A stretch of 64,000 nt of DNA, taken from Rotaria macrura (lineage: Eukaryota > Rotifera > Eurotatoria > Philodinida > Philodinidae). The stretch is from the NCBI GenBank assembly GCA_900239685.1, contig OENT01000049.1, forward strand, positions 1-64,000, written 5' to 3'. Position numbers and translations under genes: made by a program. This document shows positions 11,443 to 24,942 of this stretch, piece by piece. Under the pieces are notes generated by a model. It had not been told where the DNA came from. It saw only the letters and a program-made list of their open reading frames with translations, and made no database searches. The stretch's first letter is position 1; each line of letters begins with the position of its first letter.

Positions 11443-14400
11443 TGCTACCTTTCAAGTCAAAGAATGTGAAGTAAAAAACAAATTAGTGCTCCATTTTATA
11501 GAAGAAGAAAAACAGGGGTGCCTTCACAATTACTACAAAATGATGTAGCAAACGTATATGCTGCCCTGACGCTGATTTTTTTGGTATTTTTTCACCGAGT
11601 TATTCATGCACGTTTTTTTTCTTTCTTTTCTTAGGTCACAATAAGGACATAACGTCTTCTTCACAAGAGAAAAGAAATTTCCAATATAAAGCAAAGCTGA
11701 CTATGCGAGTGGTTGGCACATTTTCATCAACTGATGAGAAAAATGATGGCACAATTATTCATCATTTTTTCCATGCGTAAATTACCAAAAACATACTCTT
11801 AACAATAATGAGCACGTTAAGTATGCAATGAAATTGCAAACAGTCACCAATAATGCATGGTATTAGATAAAATCATCGAACCAAAACAGTTATATTTTAT
11901 TTTGAAATTTAATGAAAGAAACTGATAACTGCTTTCGGAAAATAAGATTCGCTCAATTTTCTACTCTATCAAATTAACAAGTTTTAAAATAAGTCTTGAA
12001 AAGATTAATATCATAGTTTACTATTTACTTATGAATGCAAAGATGGAATTTATGTTGTTTGTTGATTTCAATTGTAATTTTACAGAGATTCAGAGATAGA
12101 AACATCATTATTACTTAAAAAATTTTCAATTTCAAAATAGAACCTATACAATTCATACTTGAGGATTGATAAAATACAAAATTATGTCATAAAATGGACA
12201 AGAATTTATTGGATCCATATGAAAATAAAAATCGATCATATTTTTTTCTACTCTTCTATTGTATTAATACAATGGAATGTTTATAGTTGACTAAATTTCT
12301 CATGATACTTTTTGTCAAATGATGACGATGAATACGTATTTCTGATGATCACTGATCTTGTCCATAGAGAATATCAGTTCCATAGATATGTAAGTGTATT
12401 TATTTTTTTAATATCCGACTGTTCAATAGTTACTTGATGGCAAGAGCATTCTTTTTTCATGCTTTTAAATTGAAAACTAAACAATAAATACGATCAGAAA
12501 ACTTTCCAACTTGTAAAGTCTTATTCTCTTTAAGGGTTTTGAAAACGTTCGTATTTACCACATTTTTATTTAATTAATGGTAATCAGTTTTTCGTGATCA
12601 GGCATAATATTGTTTACTCGTATTTACAGAATATTACTGTTTTTAAGCATTCATTATGCACTGAAGGAAATAGTGATTGTTTGCTTAATAAAACTTTCGT
12701 AGTTACCTACTAGTTTCAAGAAAGAATTACTTATAAGCACAACAAATAGCGACACATTGTCATAGTTTTGACTTATTCAACATACTATCAGAAACGCTTA
12801 TTTAACTCATGCGAGTACATTAATAGGCACATGTTAAGATTCTTCAAATGTTCATTACAGTTTCCATAATTAAAACTGATATTTGTTGTCTGTAACTGTT
12901 ACAATTGAAAATAATATGGAGTTTGTTATTTCTCCTCGATTAAACTGACAACAATACCATTTTCTCTATGATATTCAGCCATGTATTAATCTCTTTGTTC
13001 CCTTATGCTTTCTTTGGAATGACATCGTTGAAGAGTCCTTCTCTCAGAGTGCTACACATAATCATTATCTACTCTATCCTTACATTCTATATTATTGAGG
13101 CAAAAGTAAGTTATTACTCAAAGTTTCTATATGCATGCTCAATTTCAAAAGGGTATGGGTCTTCATGGATTGTTTATCTACAAACACATCCTTCCACACC
13201 CTGCAAGAAGAGGTGAGATCCAGTGGATGTCCAAGAAATTCCACGACAAGTAATAATATGAGAGATACTAGTTCAAATGGAACTATATCTTATCCTCTTT
13301 CATTAATATCATCCATGCTATGTGTTACACAGAATGCTAACGTCTTTTAAATAAATCGAGGAGAACAACAATGCGAAAAAGAATCAACGCGACAGATATC
13401 CATAAAGGGATAGAGAAAAAACGAAGAACAGCGGATGGATATAGAAGATAACAACAATATTTTGATGTTATAACAATAGGTGATATTTTTTTGTAGATGA
13501 ACTGTGGTAACTGGATGTCAAAACATGATATAAAATTAGGTCACGGGAGAACGTTACAATAGTGTTATTTGAGTATTTTCCTACAGTAATCATTTTCTTA
13601 GTATTTTCTCTCTCGCAATGTCTTTCAGTATGAAACTGAGATGTTGGTGATATTTTCCTAATTCTTCGAGTAGTTTTTGTAATAGAAGACAATGATACCA
13701 TTTATCTCTTTCTTTCTTTCTGCTCTGCTTCCAAATGGTGGGTTTCGTGAATTCAAGGTAAAACTTTCATATACATTTAGCATCTTAATAGTAAACTAAT
13801 TATCGACCAAAGAGTCTTATAAACTGAAATAAAGCGAAATCCTGATGTACCATTAGCTAGTTCAAATGGAAGATTTTTCTAAAACTGTCAACAAAACACT
13901 CTGTTGTGCATTTAGCATCACCTATCTCTGTGATAGAACTAAGCGATGAATGCAAGATATCTTTTTCAAGTAGTTGTTTTACTATCTACAGTATGTGATA
14001 GCTAGCAACAACTTGAATGCAAAAGATGAAATTCATATCACTTTTATTCTTTGTAGATCTTGATGTAAACTCTTTTTCAAGTACGTTATGGTGTCGACAC
14101 CAAATGACGTCAAAATGAGTTATATATCAAATGAAAGCTCGTAGAAAACGAGACAAAGGAGTTCAATTGGTAGCCCATAGGAAAATCATGAGTTGCAGAA
14201 TTATGGAAGTTTCTATCTGATGTGTCATGGTGAGTGAGTCTTTAAGTATTTTCTACTTTTCTCGTTTTCTGTTGAGATCTAAAGATCAGTGGTTCTTTTA
14301 AAAACAATAAACATCACAAAATACTCCACAAAACCTTACGAAAAATTGAGTTTCAGAATTTCAATCGAAAGAGCTACGAAAAATGTACGACACGTGGAAA

Positions 14401-15124
14401 TGTTGAAAATTTTGTATATCTATCTGTTTTTTCTTAAATTTTTTTTTGTCTGCTATTGTTTTGCGTAAAAATGAGACAAAGCGCACAGTCGGTGCTTTTT
14501 GTGGTTTTGACTATACTCTTCTATGTGATTTGAAAAAATCTTTTTAAAGCAGATGATGGTTTGGAGGATGACGCTTCAAAACAAATTATTCCCGTTTTGA
14601 ACAATGTGTCCAAGCAAAAATGGATAGCACAGTGGAATCTTTGATCGAACAGAATATTCATTTCTAATTAAATTAAAACGAATCTAATAGAAAAAGCTTT
14701 TGTTCTAATCGAGTCGTGTACGTTTTACTGAAAGTATCACTATACGCCGAATCGATGTTCAAGATTCGCATTTCCGTATAGTTCAATAGCTCATAATCAT
14801 TCTATGGATTTCCAGTTATACATGTGACTACTGTTTACGATTAGTTTTCATTTGACCTTTAATTATGTTTTACATGATTTGTCCATGGGCCTATGCCCCC
14901 TCCTTCTCCTCTTGCATGATATTTCACATCATCCTATAGATTGTATAGTAATCGTTGTTTTTCTCTCCTTTCATTATTTCAAAACATCCATCCAAAGAAT
15001 AGCTTTTCTGCCAAACACGCTTGATCTGATAAATTTTATGGTGGAGAACTATTAATAATCCTAAATATCCTTTTGTATCATAACAAATTCAATGGAATTT
15101 TCAGCAGCAGTTCACATATGACAC
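11443..15124. other. Gene-poor region
   Basis: About 3.7 kb with no conserved coding sequence. The small frames (12968-13216, 13135-13350, 13468-13701, 14852-15055) are of random character and overlap each other. Nothing else could be supported. Confidence 0.45.
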
Positions 15125-15985
15125 TGCCCGGAAAGTTCGTGCAACCACCCTCCTACTACAAGTGTGAAAAATATGGTTTCCTGCATCGTGTAAAGCGTTT
15201 ACTTTTAGGATGGTAGACCGACTTTGAGCTAATTGCTTCATCGTCTTCTGGCGAAAAGAACAGAGTTTTCGCGACCAGGTGTGCTTATATTTTAGTTATA
15301 ATGGTGGTGGCTGCGAATTAGTACTCCTGTATCTCATTAACCAGGAGAGATCTGAAGATAAGAACTTTAGGATAGGTAAAATTTCATATAGGCTAAAATC
15401 TGTGATAGAGAGAATAGAAAAATATTCGTGCAAAATCCTCGAATTTTTCAGACGGTCTCTGTGAATGGTTTCACAAAGAATCAGACAATTTTGAAATTCA
15501 GAGACTACAAAAAGAAAGAGCAGCCAAAAATCACTCTGTCATGGAGTTTTTAGAGTGATCGAGAGGGATTTCGAAGAGATATGCAAAGATTTCAAAGAAA
15601 AATACGCATTTTACGTGTGAGGTTTTCAAGGTTTCTCAATGCCTCATCTCCAGATAGTCACTTTTTTCATCTAAGCTCACTCGAAATGCTAACCCAAATA
15701 GTGCATCTTGTTGCCCTTGACGAGCTCTACAAAACTATGTATCGTGATTTCTGAAACAGATTTCTCGTTTTGAAGTGGATTCTAAGTATGATCGAAGTAC
15801 ACTATTTGAAATATGAGCAGACCTAGCAGTGAAAACTCGTCCCTTTTCTCAAGACGGCATTGAAGCAATTAGGTCAAAATCGGTGTAACATCCTAAAAAT
15901 AAACGCTCTACACGATGGTGGAAGCCACACGTTTCAAGGTTGTAGTAGGAGGGTTGTTACACGAACTTTCTGGACAACAAGATAT
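15125..15985. mobile_element. Mariner-like element with long degenerate TIRs
   Basis: About 860 bp. The left arm (about 15125-15300) and right arm (about 15790-15985) are inverted copies over roughly 170 bp. Shared blocks include GAAAGTTCGTG, CCCTCCTACTACAA, CATCGTGTA, AGCGTTTA and TTTTTAGGAT, and CTAATTGCTTCA. GAAAGTTCGTG near the tip is common in mariner/Tc1 ends. The interior has no recognisable transposase. The arms differ by many substitutions, so the copy is old or the arms diverged before insertion. The exact tips and a TA duplication were not fixed. Confidence 0.6.
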
Positions 15986-18900
15986 CATATCGTATGTTTA
16001 AAAACGTGCTTCTCCAAATTGTGCAAAGTGGCAATAACAAATTTTGAATAACATATGAATACCAACTTTTAAATCGTAAAATCTTTAAACTAACGCTTCC
16101 ATTTCAGTTCTGGCTTCCGCTTTTACCTATTTTGAAACTGTAAAAGATATGATGGCTGAAAGAAGAAAGAAATTGAACAATACGTGATATATATATATCG
16201 ACTGCAAGTTTTAGAGTTTGGCATGACTGAAGTGCTTCCATGCTTTTTCAAACATCTGAATGCGTAGATACTCCACCTTTTTGGTCAACATCTCTCTCGA
16301 TGGACGAAAAAAAGGCCACATATGCGTACCGAGCATGATTTTACTTCTGTAGCCACTGTTCCGTACAATACTTTGTTCTTAATTGGTATACAGGAAAATC
16401 GCATCATTGTTGATACTTTGCAGTTCTGACCAATTTTTTATAAAGTACTTTGAAGTCTAATTTAGCTTTCTGGGAAGCTATTAAATCACTAAAGAAGGAA
16501 TGATCACCAGTGTTTTTAACAGGAAGGATCCACAATGATAGCAAAGTAACCACGATCCTTGGGATTTTCGTTTGATACTCTCTTTTACACCCTGTAGTAG
16601 ACAACAGAGTATCCACTGGATATTTGCTGAGAATGTTTGATATGTTTTTTTATTTTATGGGAACTTTGAACTCCTTCGCTGTTTATTAGTGAAGTTATAT
16701 TTTATATTCTGACATTTTCAAACGGGTCGTGCCATTCATATGAATATTTCTATCGATTTTCTATTTGTTACTTTCATTGTAATTGTTGCAGTATATCTTC
16801 GATGGGTTTGATCATGTTTTGATTGATGCGCAGTATTTTATTAAAATCAGCAATTTTATTTTAAAAACGTTTCATCCGGAGATGGAACTATGTTTTTCAT
16901 ATCCTCTGAATATTCTCATGCGTATTGTTTTCCCAGATAAAATGAATATAAAAACTGATCGAATTTATTGAATTTTGGAATTCCAGTATTCATTCTTGAT
17001 GGAATCGTCACCGAAGTCGAAATCATTTCGAATAAATCTCCATAGGAGTCATGTATCTAGGACACCCAAGTAATAGATGTTATTCTTGCATTTTTCATAG
17101 AACTATATCTAGATCCAGCTTCATCTGGTCTTCTTCTTCTCAATTCATAGCAACAGAAACGTTTACCAAAACCTCTGTATTTAAGCATAATGCTTTTTTA
17201 TCAACTAAAAATGTATTATATAAATAAATCAAAAGAAGATATAATTGTGTCTCTTATAAAAAAAAGCCAAATTACATATTCGATTAGAAATAAGAAAAAA
17301 CAAAGTTATTGCAGTTTTTTGTGATAAATATTTTTCGTCCCATAGAACAGTAAAATCAAAAATGAAGTTTCATTTTATGCCTATATTGTATTTGAAAATA
17401 TAAGAGCATTAACGTTACTCTTTTGCCAAATCACTTTTTCTTCCTGCATTGAATCTTGAAGAATTTCAGAATCGTATACCTATTTAGTTGATCGAGTAAG
17501 CTCATTTTCTATTGTAAAACAGTATTCAAAGAGAGCTATGCCTCTCAAATTCACGGAAAGGTGGATGCAAAAAGAAAAATATTCATTCTTAGCACCTGCA
17601 CATCTGAAAACATTTGATGCTTCATATGTCTAGTTTCCATGAACCATTTTTTCCCTTTAATGCATCGAAACGTCATTATTAAATAAACTCATCTTGATTT
17701 TCATATGTATCACATAGACACAGTCAGCATAAGTCATCATCTACATAGTGGATACTTTGTGATATTTTGCATAGAAAAATAGAGCATCATCTGACACTTT
17801 GCTTGTAAAAATGATATGCTGCTGGACTCTCTATTTCAGGTCTCTGTTAGAAACACTGACACCCACAACTCATACATCACGTTTTGGCCGTTTTCGAGTG
17901 GACGCACAACAAAATGATCAACTTTTCTCGTGGGCCGTTTATTAGAGCACCCAAATGTTGAAGTTACTCTTTTTCTATGATTTAAAACTCGGGGACTAAA
18001 AGAAGAATGTTACAATTGATTTTGTGGAAAATCTCCGTCTCTACAGAAGTGTCCTAGGTGAAGGATATGAAAACAATTGATACAAGATTGCTCAAAAAAA
18101 TTCAGATTTGTTAATCAAATTCGGTTGAAGCAATGCCTGTCAAAAATTTGATCCTGAATATCATATCTTGTGGTCTAACTTGGAAACATTGTGGCATTCA
18201 TAGCTTTAAAAGGAGTTGAAAGACAGAACTTAATTTTCCTCTACTATTCTATATCTGTGCCTAAAGTTAGAGATTTAACCGTAGAAATTAATTATTCAGC
18301 TGTTTCCCAACTCTCTACGTAGCTCTTTCCCATAGGGATAGCGAGTTTCTACACATTGAGCTGCGGAATTTTTATCTTTTAGCTTTTGAATTTCAAATCA
18401 TAGCAAAAGCTTACCTTCAAAAATTCCAGCATCTTAAATGACCAGCGAGAAAACTTTATAATTTTGTGATGTGCAAGTTATCGAACGATGACGAAAATGC
18501 CTATCGTATTTTCACATAGTATTTTGGCGATTTGATTTCCTTGAAAATCAGTCTTTCAGTAAATGTGTAATGATTTTCCTGTAAATTCAATAACTTTGCA
18601 AGGAAAGGCTGTGTGGAAGTAGGAGATGTCACTTGTGACTCAAACATTTGTGGGATCAAATCGTGCATCATTAAGAAAGATTGGATTGTTTTTTTAGAGT
18701 TTCTGAAAGACTGGTTTCATAGAAACTGGGTCTTCGAGGGTCTTTGGGAATTCTTATAATGGGTAAACCGTAAACACCAGATTTTTATCCAAATAGCGAT
18801 TTATCGGTTGGACCTGTTCCCTCATAAGTATTATTCCCCATGATGTAGTTTCTATATTGATCTACAAATAAAAGTAGATAAATAATAAAGAATTTATATT

Positions 18901-19209
18901 TTTCATCCCTGCTGCTAGAGTTATATAGCAGTAGTGCTGACATGTTGAAACTGTTTCTTCTACTAAAAGTGTTATGGAAATCTTTTATAACACTGCACAA
19001 GAGCGTTGATCTCGATTAAAATCTGCAGAGATCCAGATTTGGACTACGTGTAAAATCCCTTGAATTCTGAGTGAAATTTTCAATTTGTCTTGCTGACAGA
19101 ATATACACAGACACATTGACCGACGAAACCGTAAACAAATGTTTTCTGTTTTAGAATCTTTTCTTGCATCTGCTGGTAGTTCACACGAACGTTTGCAACA
19201 GTCTGAACA
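15986..19209. other. Gene-poor region upstream of guanine deaminase
   Basis: AT-rich, with scattered 60-78 codon chance frames only. It contains a short TA run at about 16190. No RNA gene, repeat pair or conserved exon was recognised. Confidence 0.45.
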
Positions 19210-20586
19210 ATGACCGACCACAAATATGTCTTTTACGGAACAATAATAGATACACCCGATCCATTGACATTACGAATTAGAAAGCAACATGTTTGCATTG
19301 TTAACAACGGCAAAATCGAAATCATTGAACCATCTACTAACCGAAATCTTAACGAATATAAGGACTTCACTTTCGTCAAGCTAAATGAAACTCAATTTAT
19401 CTGTCCCGGATTTGTCGATTTACACTGTCACGCTCCTCAGTATCGGCAAGCAGGGAGCGCAACAGAAGTTCCTCTTCTCGAATGGCTCCATAAATTCACT
19501 TTTCCAAATGAAGCTCAATGCTCTGATCCTGTGTACGCTCGGGATCTTTATACGAAACTGATCTCTAGATTATTACGTAATGGTACGACGACGACTCAGT
19601 ACTTTGCGACGATACATCTCGAAGCAACAAAAATTCTAGCGGAAATCTGTCAAGAAAAAGGACAGCGAGCATATATCGGCAAAGTATGTGCAGATCAAAA
19701 CTCACCGGATTTTTATATCGAGACGACAGATGAGTGTGTTCGGAATACCGAAGAATTTATCAACTATGTTCATCATATGCGAAAAGGAAGAGATGCTGTT
19801 GGAACGAATGCTTTGATACACCCCGTCATTACTCCAAGATTTATACCAACATGTTCGATAGATTTACTTTCTCAATTAGGGCAATTAGCGAAGAAATACA
19901 ATGTTCATGTACAATCACACATTGCAGAGACCGTAGATCAGGTTGTGTTCGTACAAAATCTGTATCCAAACATTGGAGACGGACGAGATGTAGCCATATT
20001 TCGCGAAACTGGGCTCTTGACAAACAAAGCAGTTTTTGCTCATGGAGTCTATTTGACTAACAACGAGGTCGACGAAATGGTTACAAGTGGTAGTGCGTTG
20101 GTCAGCTGCCCAGTTGCGAACTTTCTTTTCTCCAGGGGCGTTACAGCAATAGAACATTTTAGAAGGAGAGGATTGAACATTGGCTTGGGAACGGATATTG
20201 GAGGAGCATATTCAAGCGGCATGCTTCCTGTCGTGCGAGCTGCTGTTTTTGCAGGAAGAGCGATGGACTTTGTTTCTTGTGATCGTTCTAATGCTACATT
20301 ACCATTTTTTCCTGAGCATAAAGATGTTGTTATCGATTTCAAATTTGCTTTCTATTTGTCTACTCTTGGAGGTGCACGTGCTTTGAAGATTGATTCGGAA
20401 ATTGGAAGTTTCGAAGTGGGAAAACAATTTGATGCATTACTGATAGATTTTAACAAAGAAAATCAAGCATTTGATTATTGGAAAGAGGACGAAATAGATA
20501 TTATATTTGAGAAATGGGTCAATGCAGGAGATGATAGGAATATTACTGGAGTTTGGGTACAAGGAGTAAAAGTAGGATTTACTTAG
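19210..20586 (+). CDS. GDA: Guanine deaminase
   Basis: An intronless 458-aa protein, close to the human length of about 454. It belongs to the amidohydrolase (TIM-barrel) superfamily, converts guanine to xanthine plus ammonia in purine breakdown, and is cytosolic. Metal-site residues are in place: HxH in GFVDLHCHAPQY (H72, H74), SHIAE (H237), AHG (H278) and GLGTDIGG (D329). Family-specific stretches match the animal enzyme well: LLEWLHKFTFP, NGTTTTQYFATIH, PIVTPRF-like PVITPRF (206-211), EIGSFEVGKQFDALLID and GDDRNI near the C-terminus. All catalytic features are intact. The ATG at 19210 gives a full-length start with no upstream in-frame alternative needed. AATAAA at about 20692 could serve as the polyadenylation signal. 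The absence of introns contrasts with the spliced genes here and may mean transfer, retrocopying or intron loss. Confidence 0.93.
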   Translation: MTDHKYVFYGTIIDTPDPLTLRIRKQHVCIVNNGKIEIIEPSTNRNLNEYKDFTFVKLNETQFICPGFVDLHCHAPQYRQAGSATEVPLLEWLHKFTFPNEAQCSDPVYARDLYTKLISRLLRNGTTTTQYFATIHLEATKILAEICQEKGQRAYIGKVCADQNSPDFYIETTDECVRNTEEFINYVHHMRKGRDAVGTNALIHPVITPRFIPTCSIDLLSQLGQLAKKYNVHVQSHIAETVDQVVFVQNLYPNIGDGRDVAIFRETGLLTNKAVFAHGVYLTNNEVDEMVTSGSALVSCPVANFLFSRGVTAIEHFRRRGLNIGLGTDIGGAYSSGMLPVVRAAVFAGRAMDFVSCDRSNATLPFFPEHKDVVIDFKFAFYLSTLGGARALKIDSEIGSFEVGKQFDALLIDFNKENQAFDYWKEDEIDIIFEKWVNAGDDRNITGVWVQGVKVGFT

Positions 20587-21539
20587 TATGGTATAACGAT
20601 TGGTTAACTATAACGTCAGTAATGTTTGAAATCTTTTCATTTCTAATTATATAATGTCGAAAAATTTTGTGATGTTAGTTTTTTACTTTAATAAACGAGC
20701 AAAAGTGTAAAATGTAGCAGTCAATGATCAAGATAAATGCAAAAAAAATCCCATTCAATATTTTGGGGCTGGATCAATAATAGTGATTAAAGAAAATATG
20801 TTCACAATGGAGTATTCTGTTCTTCAAAATCTTTATATCTCACCTGAGGAAAGCGACGATTTTTTAGATTTTTTTCTAAGGAAAATCATGCATAACCTAT
20901 TATTAAAAATTCTATGTCAATACAAAGTTAAAATGATGTTTCTTTAACTAAATCAAAATATAGTTTTTTCATAGTATACTTTATGTTTTTTATTCCAAAC
21001 AATTCAAGTGGCTAATTGAACATTCATCAATGGATATAAGCATTTGATTGAATCATATTAATTACAACCAAATTTGAAGTATTATTTCTTTGTCTATGGC
21101 TGTAAAGTAGTTTTTATTCTTGCTGTGAATGGTACCCACGTCCACACTCTCACATTTTCTTTTGTATACAATAAAGTATCGATAATAAGATGAGAAATGT
21201 GTCTAAAATATCTTTTTTCTTATCATAAGAGCCTAATGCGAAAAAAATATGTTAATAATCATTAGTGGTTATGTTAGAGAGCTATACATCGCGATTATGA
21301 TACGCTTGATTTATTCAGTCATATAAATACAAGTAACCTGAATCGAAAATCGATTCGCTGGACCCTAGACTGATAAAACTCACACATGCAAATATATGAA
21401 CAGCCCACTTCGTCAGCGGTTTCCACGACAGATCCTGAAATTTCGAAAAAAGATGACTGGATAAGTTCAATCTGAGAAGAAAATAAAAAATTTCCAAGAA
21501 CAATGAATAGAAAAACGCAGCCAAATTAAGCGTGAAATA
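20587..21539. other. Intergenic
   Basis: The 3' flank of guanine deaminase. AT-rich, no supported gene. A 69-codon minus-strand frame at 21315-21524 is not recognised. Confidence 0.45.
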
Positions 21540-22216
21540 CTGGTGCGAAAGAGTTACTGAACCACGCTTTTGCTTCTGATACAGTGCCTCGTCTAACCGA
21601 TTACATAGATGTCGTTAAATGCGAGTCGAAAACTTCTGCTGATAGTCTCACACAATATGAATCAGCTGCAATTCGTCTCGACACTTTAGAATGAGATATG
21701 ATGATAGGTGGTCCTTATGCAAGTCTCTATTCACAACTCAATAGAATTCTAAAAGCAGGTGATCGAATAAAATTGAAACCATGGCTTCCATATCTCAAAA
21801 TGCTTCTCACTGCTATAATTAAATTACCTTCCGTACCTGCTCAAAGGGTATGGATGAGTGTGTGTAAAAATGATAGCGATGCATATCGTGTGGGTTCTCA
21901 TATTGTATGGTGGGGATTTTCATCATGTACAAAGTCATTACATGTTTTAGAGTCTAATTTATATTTGGGAACGACAGGCACGAGAACTCTGTTTTCTATT
22001 GAAACATTCAATGGACGATTTGTTCAAGATCATTCGCATTTTCCCTGTGAAGATGAAATATTGTTGTTTCCTAGATCATCTGTCGAGGTTATTTCGAAAT
22101 TAAATTCAGCACCTAATCTCTTCATCATTCATCTGAAACAAAAATATCCACCATACGAACTACTCGAAATACCAATCGTAGGTATAAATGTTATGCTTTG
22201 CAATTATGTTCATTAA
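21540..22216 (+). pseudogene. Decayed mono-ADP-ribosyltransferase (ART family) copy
   Basis: The C-terminal 172 codons (21698-22216) match the animal-type arginine ADP-ribosyltransferase fold: LYSQLNRILKAGDR.KLKPWLPYLK, then LPSVPAQRVW, a WWGFSSCT block holding the conserved Ser, and EDEILLFP as the ExE segment. The upstream stretch from about 21540 continues the family's N-terminal half in the same frame. The copy looks broken, with about one interruption, and the Arg segment of the R-S-E triad is atypical. I therefore treat it as a fossil. Such genes are numerous in bdelloid rotifers. No signal-peptide exon was found upstream. Confidence 0.7.
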
Positions 22217-23714
22217 CAAAATTCTACAAGTACTTTCTAGTTCTGCCATTTTCAATGACGTATTTTACGTTTGAATAGTAAGCATTTTATCAGTACAGAA
22301 ATTGACTCAAATTCAAATGATTTTAACTTTTTTTATTTCCATTTTTATTAACTTCGTAGTAGTGTAGTAAAACACATTTCATATTCATCAGTTTTACATC
22401 AAATATCCCCATCATAATGCTTACACAGGAGAAACGATTTTCGACTTGTTGAGTGAATTTAGTAACCTGCCCATGGAAAAATACTTCTTGTAATGAACCT
22501 GAAAAAACTTGTTTTCAAAAAAATTGAACGTATTTTATCGACTAAAAACGCGTTCTGACGTGTTTCTCAAAATTCTGAACGCGTTCGAACGCATACTTGT
22601 TGGTAAGCAACGCGTTTTTATCAGATCAAACACGTTAATAGCGAAGACATCTTCTATCTCACTAACGCTTTCAAGTTATGTGCGTTTGAACTTGTTCACG
22701 CGTAATTAGTTCTTATGGTTAGAAAATTCGTTTTCTCCCAAACACTAGAAAACGTATGCTGAAGAACTTGCTCGTCAACTTTCAGAACGTATCTTTTTAT
22801 TTAGTAAATAGTGTTCATATCTTAATTGAACTCATCGCTTCAAGTTTCTCGAAATGCATATAACGAACATGCTATGCCAATTAAGAAATATATGCTTCAG
22901 TATGAGAAACGTTTTTTCTGTTGTAATTCACTGAAAGATAGTGTCTGGTTAGGCAAAGTGATCATCTATCTACAGTTTAGTAGTAAATGAGTCTCCTTTT
23001 TTCAAAAACCAATTTTTTGCGGAACGAATTCGATGATCTCGTATCCATTTTTATTTCATAAAATTATGATTCCAGAGTTTAAAACCAAGTATGTATTTCA
23101 TAAATTTGAACATATTTAATAGAAATATAAAACTAAAACGTAGAACAAAAATTTAAATTAACTACTTTCAGTTACATTTGACAGTCGAATGAAAGTAATT
23201 TCATTAGCATTAACAAATGCAAATTCCTTTTCAATAATAGTAGTAGCAGTGTTCCCAGGTTGTATCATAAAGAACGATTGTACCTAATTACTTAAAGCAA
23301 ATGTCTCCCAAGAGAGTAGCAGTAGTTGTTTCATGCAACAGTTATGTATTTTTAAAGAAAACGGTTAGTTTAACTTTCAACCCCGATCCTACAGGAATAA
23401 AGACACTGAGTAATACTAGTGATAAGGCTTAGAATGCTCTAGAATATTATATAATTTTAAGAACCCTTCGATAAAAATAAATGACTATAGTTACTGTCTG
23501 ATACTTTACACAGTGAAGACTTTTTGACTTTTTTGAACAAAAAGTTCAAAATTTGAACTATTGTTCGTTGTGATTCATTCATCTGCTGCAACTCTCACTT
23601 AATTAAAAGAAAAAAGATGACTAAATCAAGGGGCAACTTCCAAAAATAATCTATTTCACTGCTGAAGAATAAATCGAGATCGTATACTGTGGCAAGGCCC
23701 GCTATTCTAAATAT
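22217..23714. other. Intergenic with AACGCGTT-rich patch
   Basis: No gene is supported. At about 22510-22710 the motif AACGCGTT/GAACGCGTTC and its variants recur at least five times within 200 bp. This is unusual for this AT-rich DNA and may be remains of an element's subterminal repeats. Confidence 0.4.
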
Positions 23715-24336
23715 GGGTGAATCCACTGGGTTCCTACCACTTTTTTGGAAAGTGTTTTATTTTCCATTTATTTTGTGCCTGAACTGTGAAAGGTCGTCAA
23801 GAAACACCTTCTGTGAAAAAAACGCCTAAGCTTTGAGCCAAAAATGTCGAGTTACAGACCGTTTATTTGGAACATACCTATGTTTCTCATAAAAATTCAT
23901 TACAGAGAGCCCCACACTATAAAATTCGAGTTTCTTTCCATTTTTTGTACCAAAACGGTTGAAGGTCGTCAGAACACGCATTCGATGGAAAAAAATTGAA
24001 TGCTTTAAGCCAAAAATTTCGAGTTACAGATCGTTTTTTCAGAACACGCGTAATTGAAAGAAGAGAATTTATAAGACTCTTCTCTGATTCAACCTGCTTT
24101 TCATAACTTTTCATCCANGTTCTTAGAGTCAAGCCTTCTTACCGTAAATGTCATAATTTCAATTAACCAAAGTGTTTCAGTTGAGTAGCCCTGATGAATT
24201 ATTGTTATCACTCATGATAGCCATTCGAACAACCATAACGTCCCAAGAACAGCGATAAAGGAAAAACGTTTTCTCAAAGAACTTGTATGGCGTAGAATTT
24301 GAAGCTACTTCAGAATATAACAGGAAAAAAACGAAC
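23715..24336 (+). repeat. Left arm of the inverted repeat
   Basis: Its inverted partner is 24943-26517 minus the hAT insertion. Within the arm a block starting at 23761 is repeated at 23936 (period 175 bp), sharing TTCCATTT, AAGGTCGTCA, CCAAAAAT and TCGAGTTACAGA. Confidence 0.8.
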
Positions 24337-24942
24337 AATTGATGCTGAAACAAACAATATCCGGATTTGGGATTGTAATACACAGTTTTTGAAATAATGT
24401 CCTTCTTGTTCACTATGAGGTCTATTTGGTCCTACGGGGAAACGTTTCCGTCACACGTAGCTTTTTATTCTCTATGTGATGGAACTATGAAAGAGATTGA
24501 AAAACTGTGAGAGAGAGCATGAAAATCCAAAATATGAATAAATTCGATAGAGTCGTGCTATTCGAGATACACCACAGCTACATCTCTGATGCTAAAACTG
24601 AATGATATGACGCCTATCTTGAAGAGCTCATTGGATTGTAATTTTGATCCAAAACTGACGGGTTCATGTTATTTCTGATCGAGAACCATTCGACTTGAAA
24701 TCCTTTTCATCTTTCTATAAAACATTCAAATTATATGTCAATGTGCCATCAAAATCTCTACATTAGAACTAGTTTGAGCCATCTCTCCTTTGAACAATGT
24801 ATAAAGCTCACTGAGCTCTCTAAGAGAGACGTCGTACCATTTGATTTCACAATCCCAGATGTACATGTGGTGCTTGTCGGAATGCTGAGATTTCATGGAA
24901 TTTAGGCGTATTACTACTTTTTCATCCTTTTCACAGTTTTTC

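Noticed and set aside
23917-24132. 70-codon frame repeated at 26112-26318 as a possible duplicated gene
   Set aside because: The two frames are the same because the arms are inverted copies; the composition is non-coding and no family matches.
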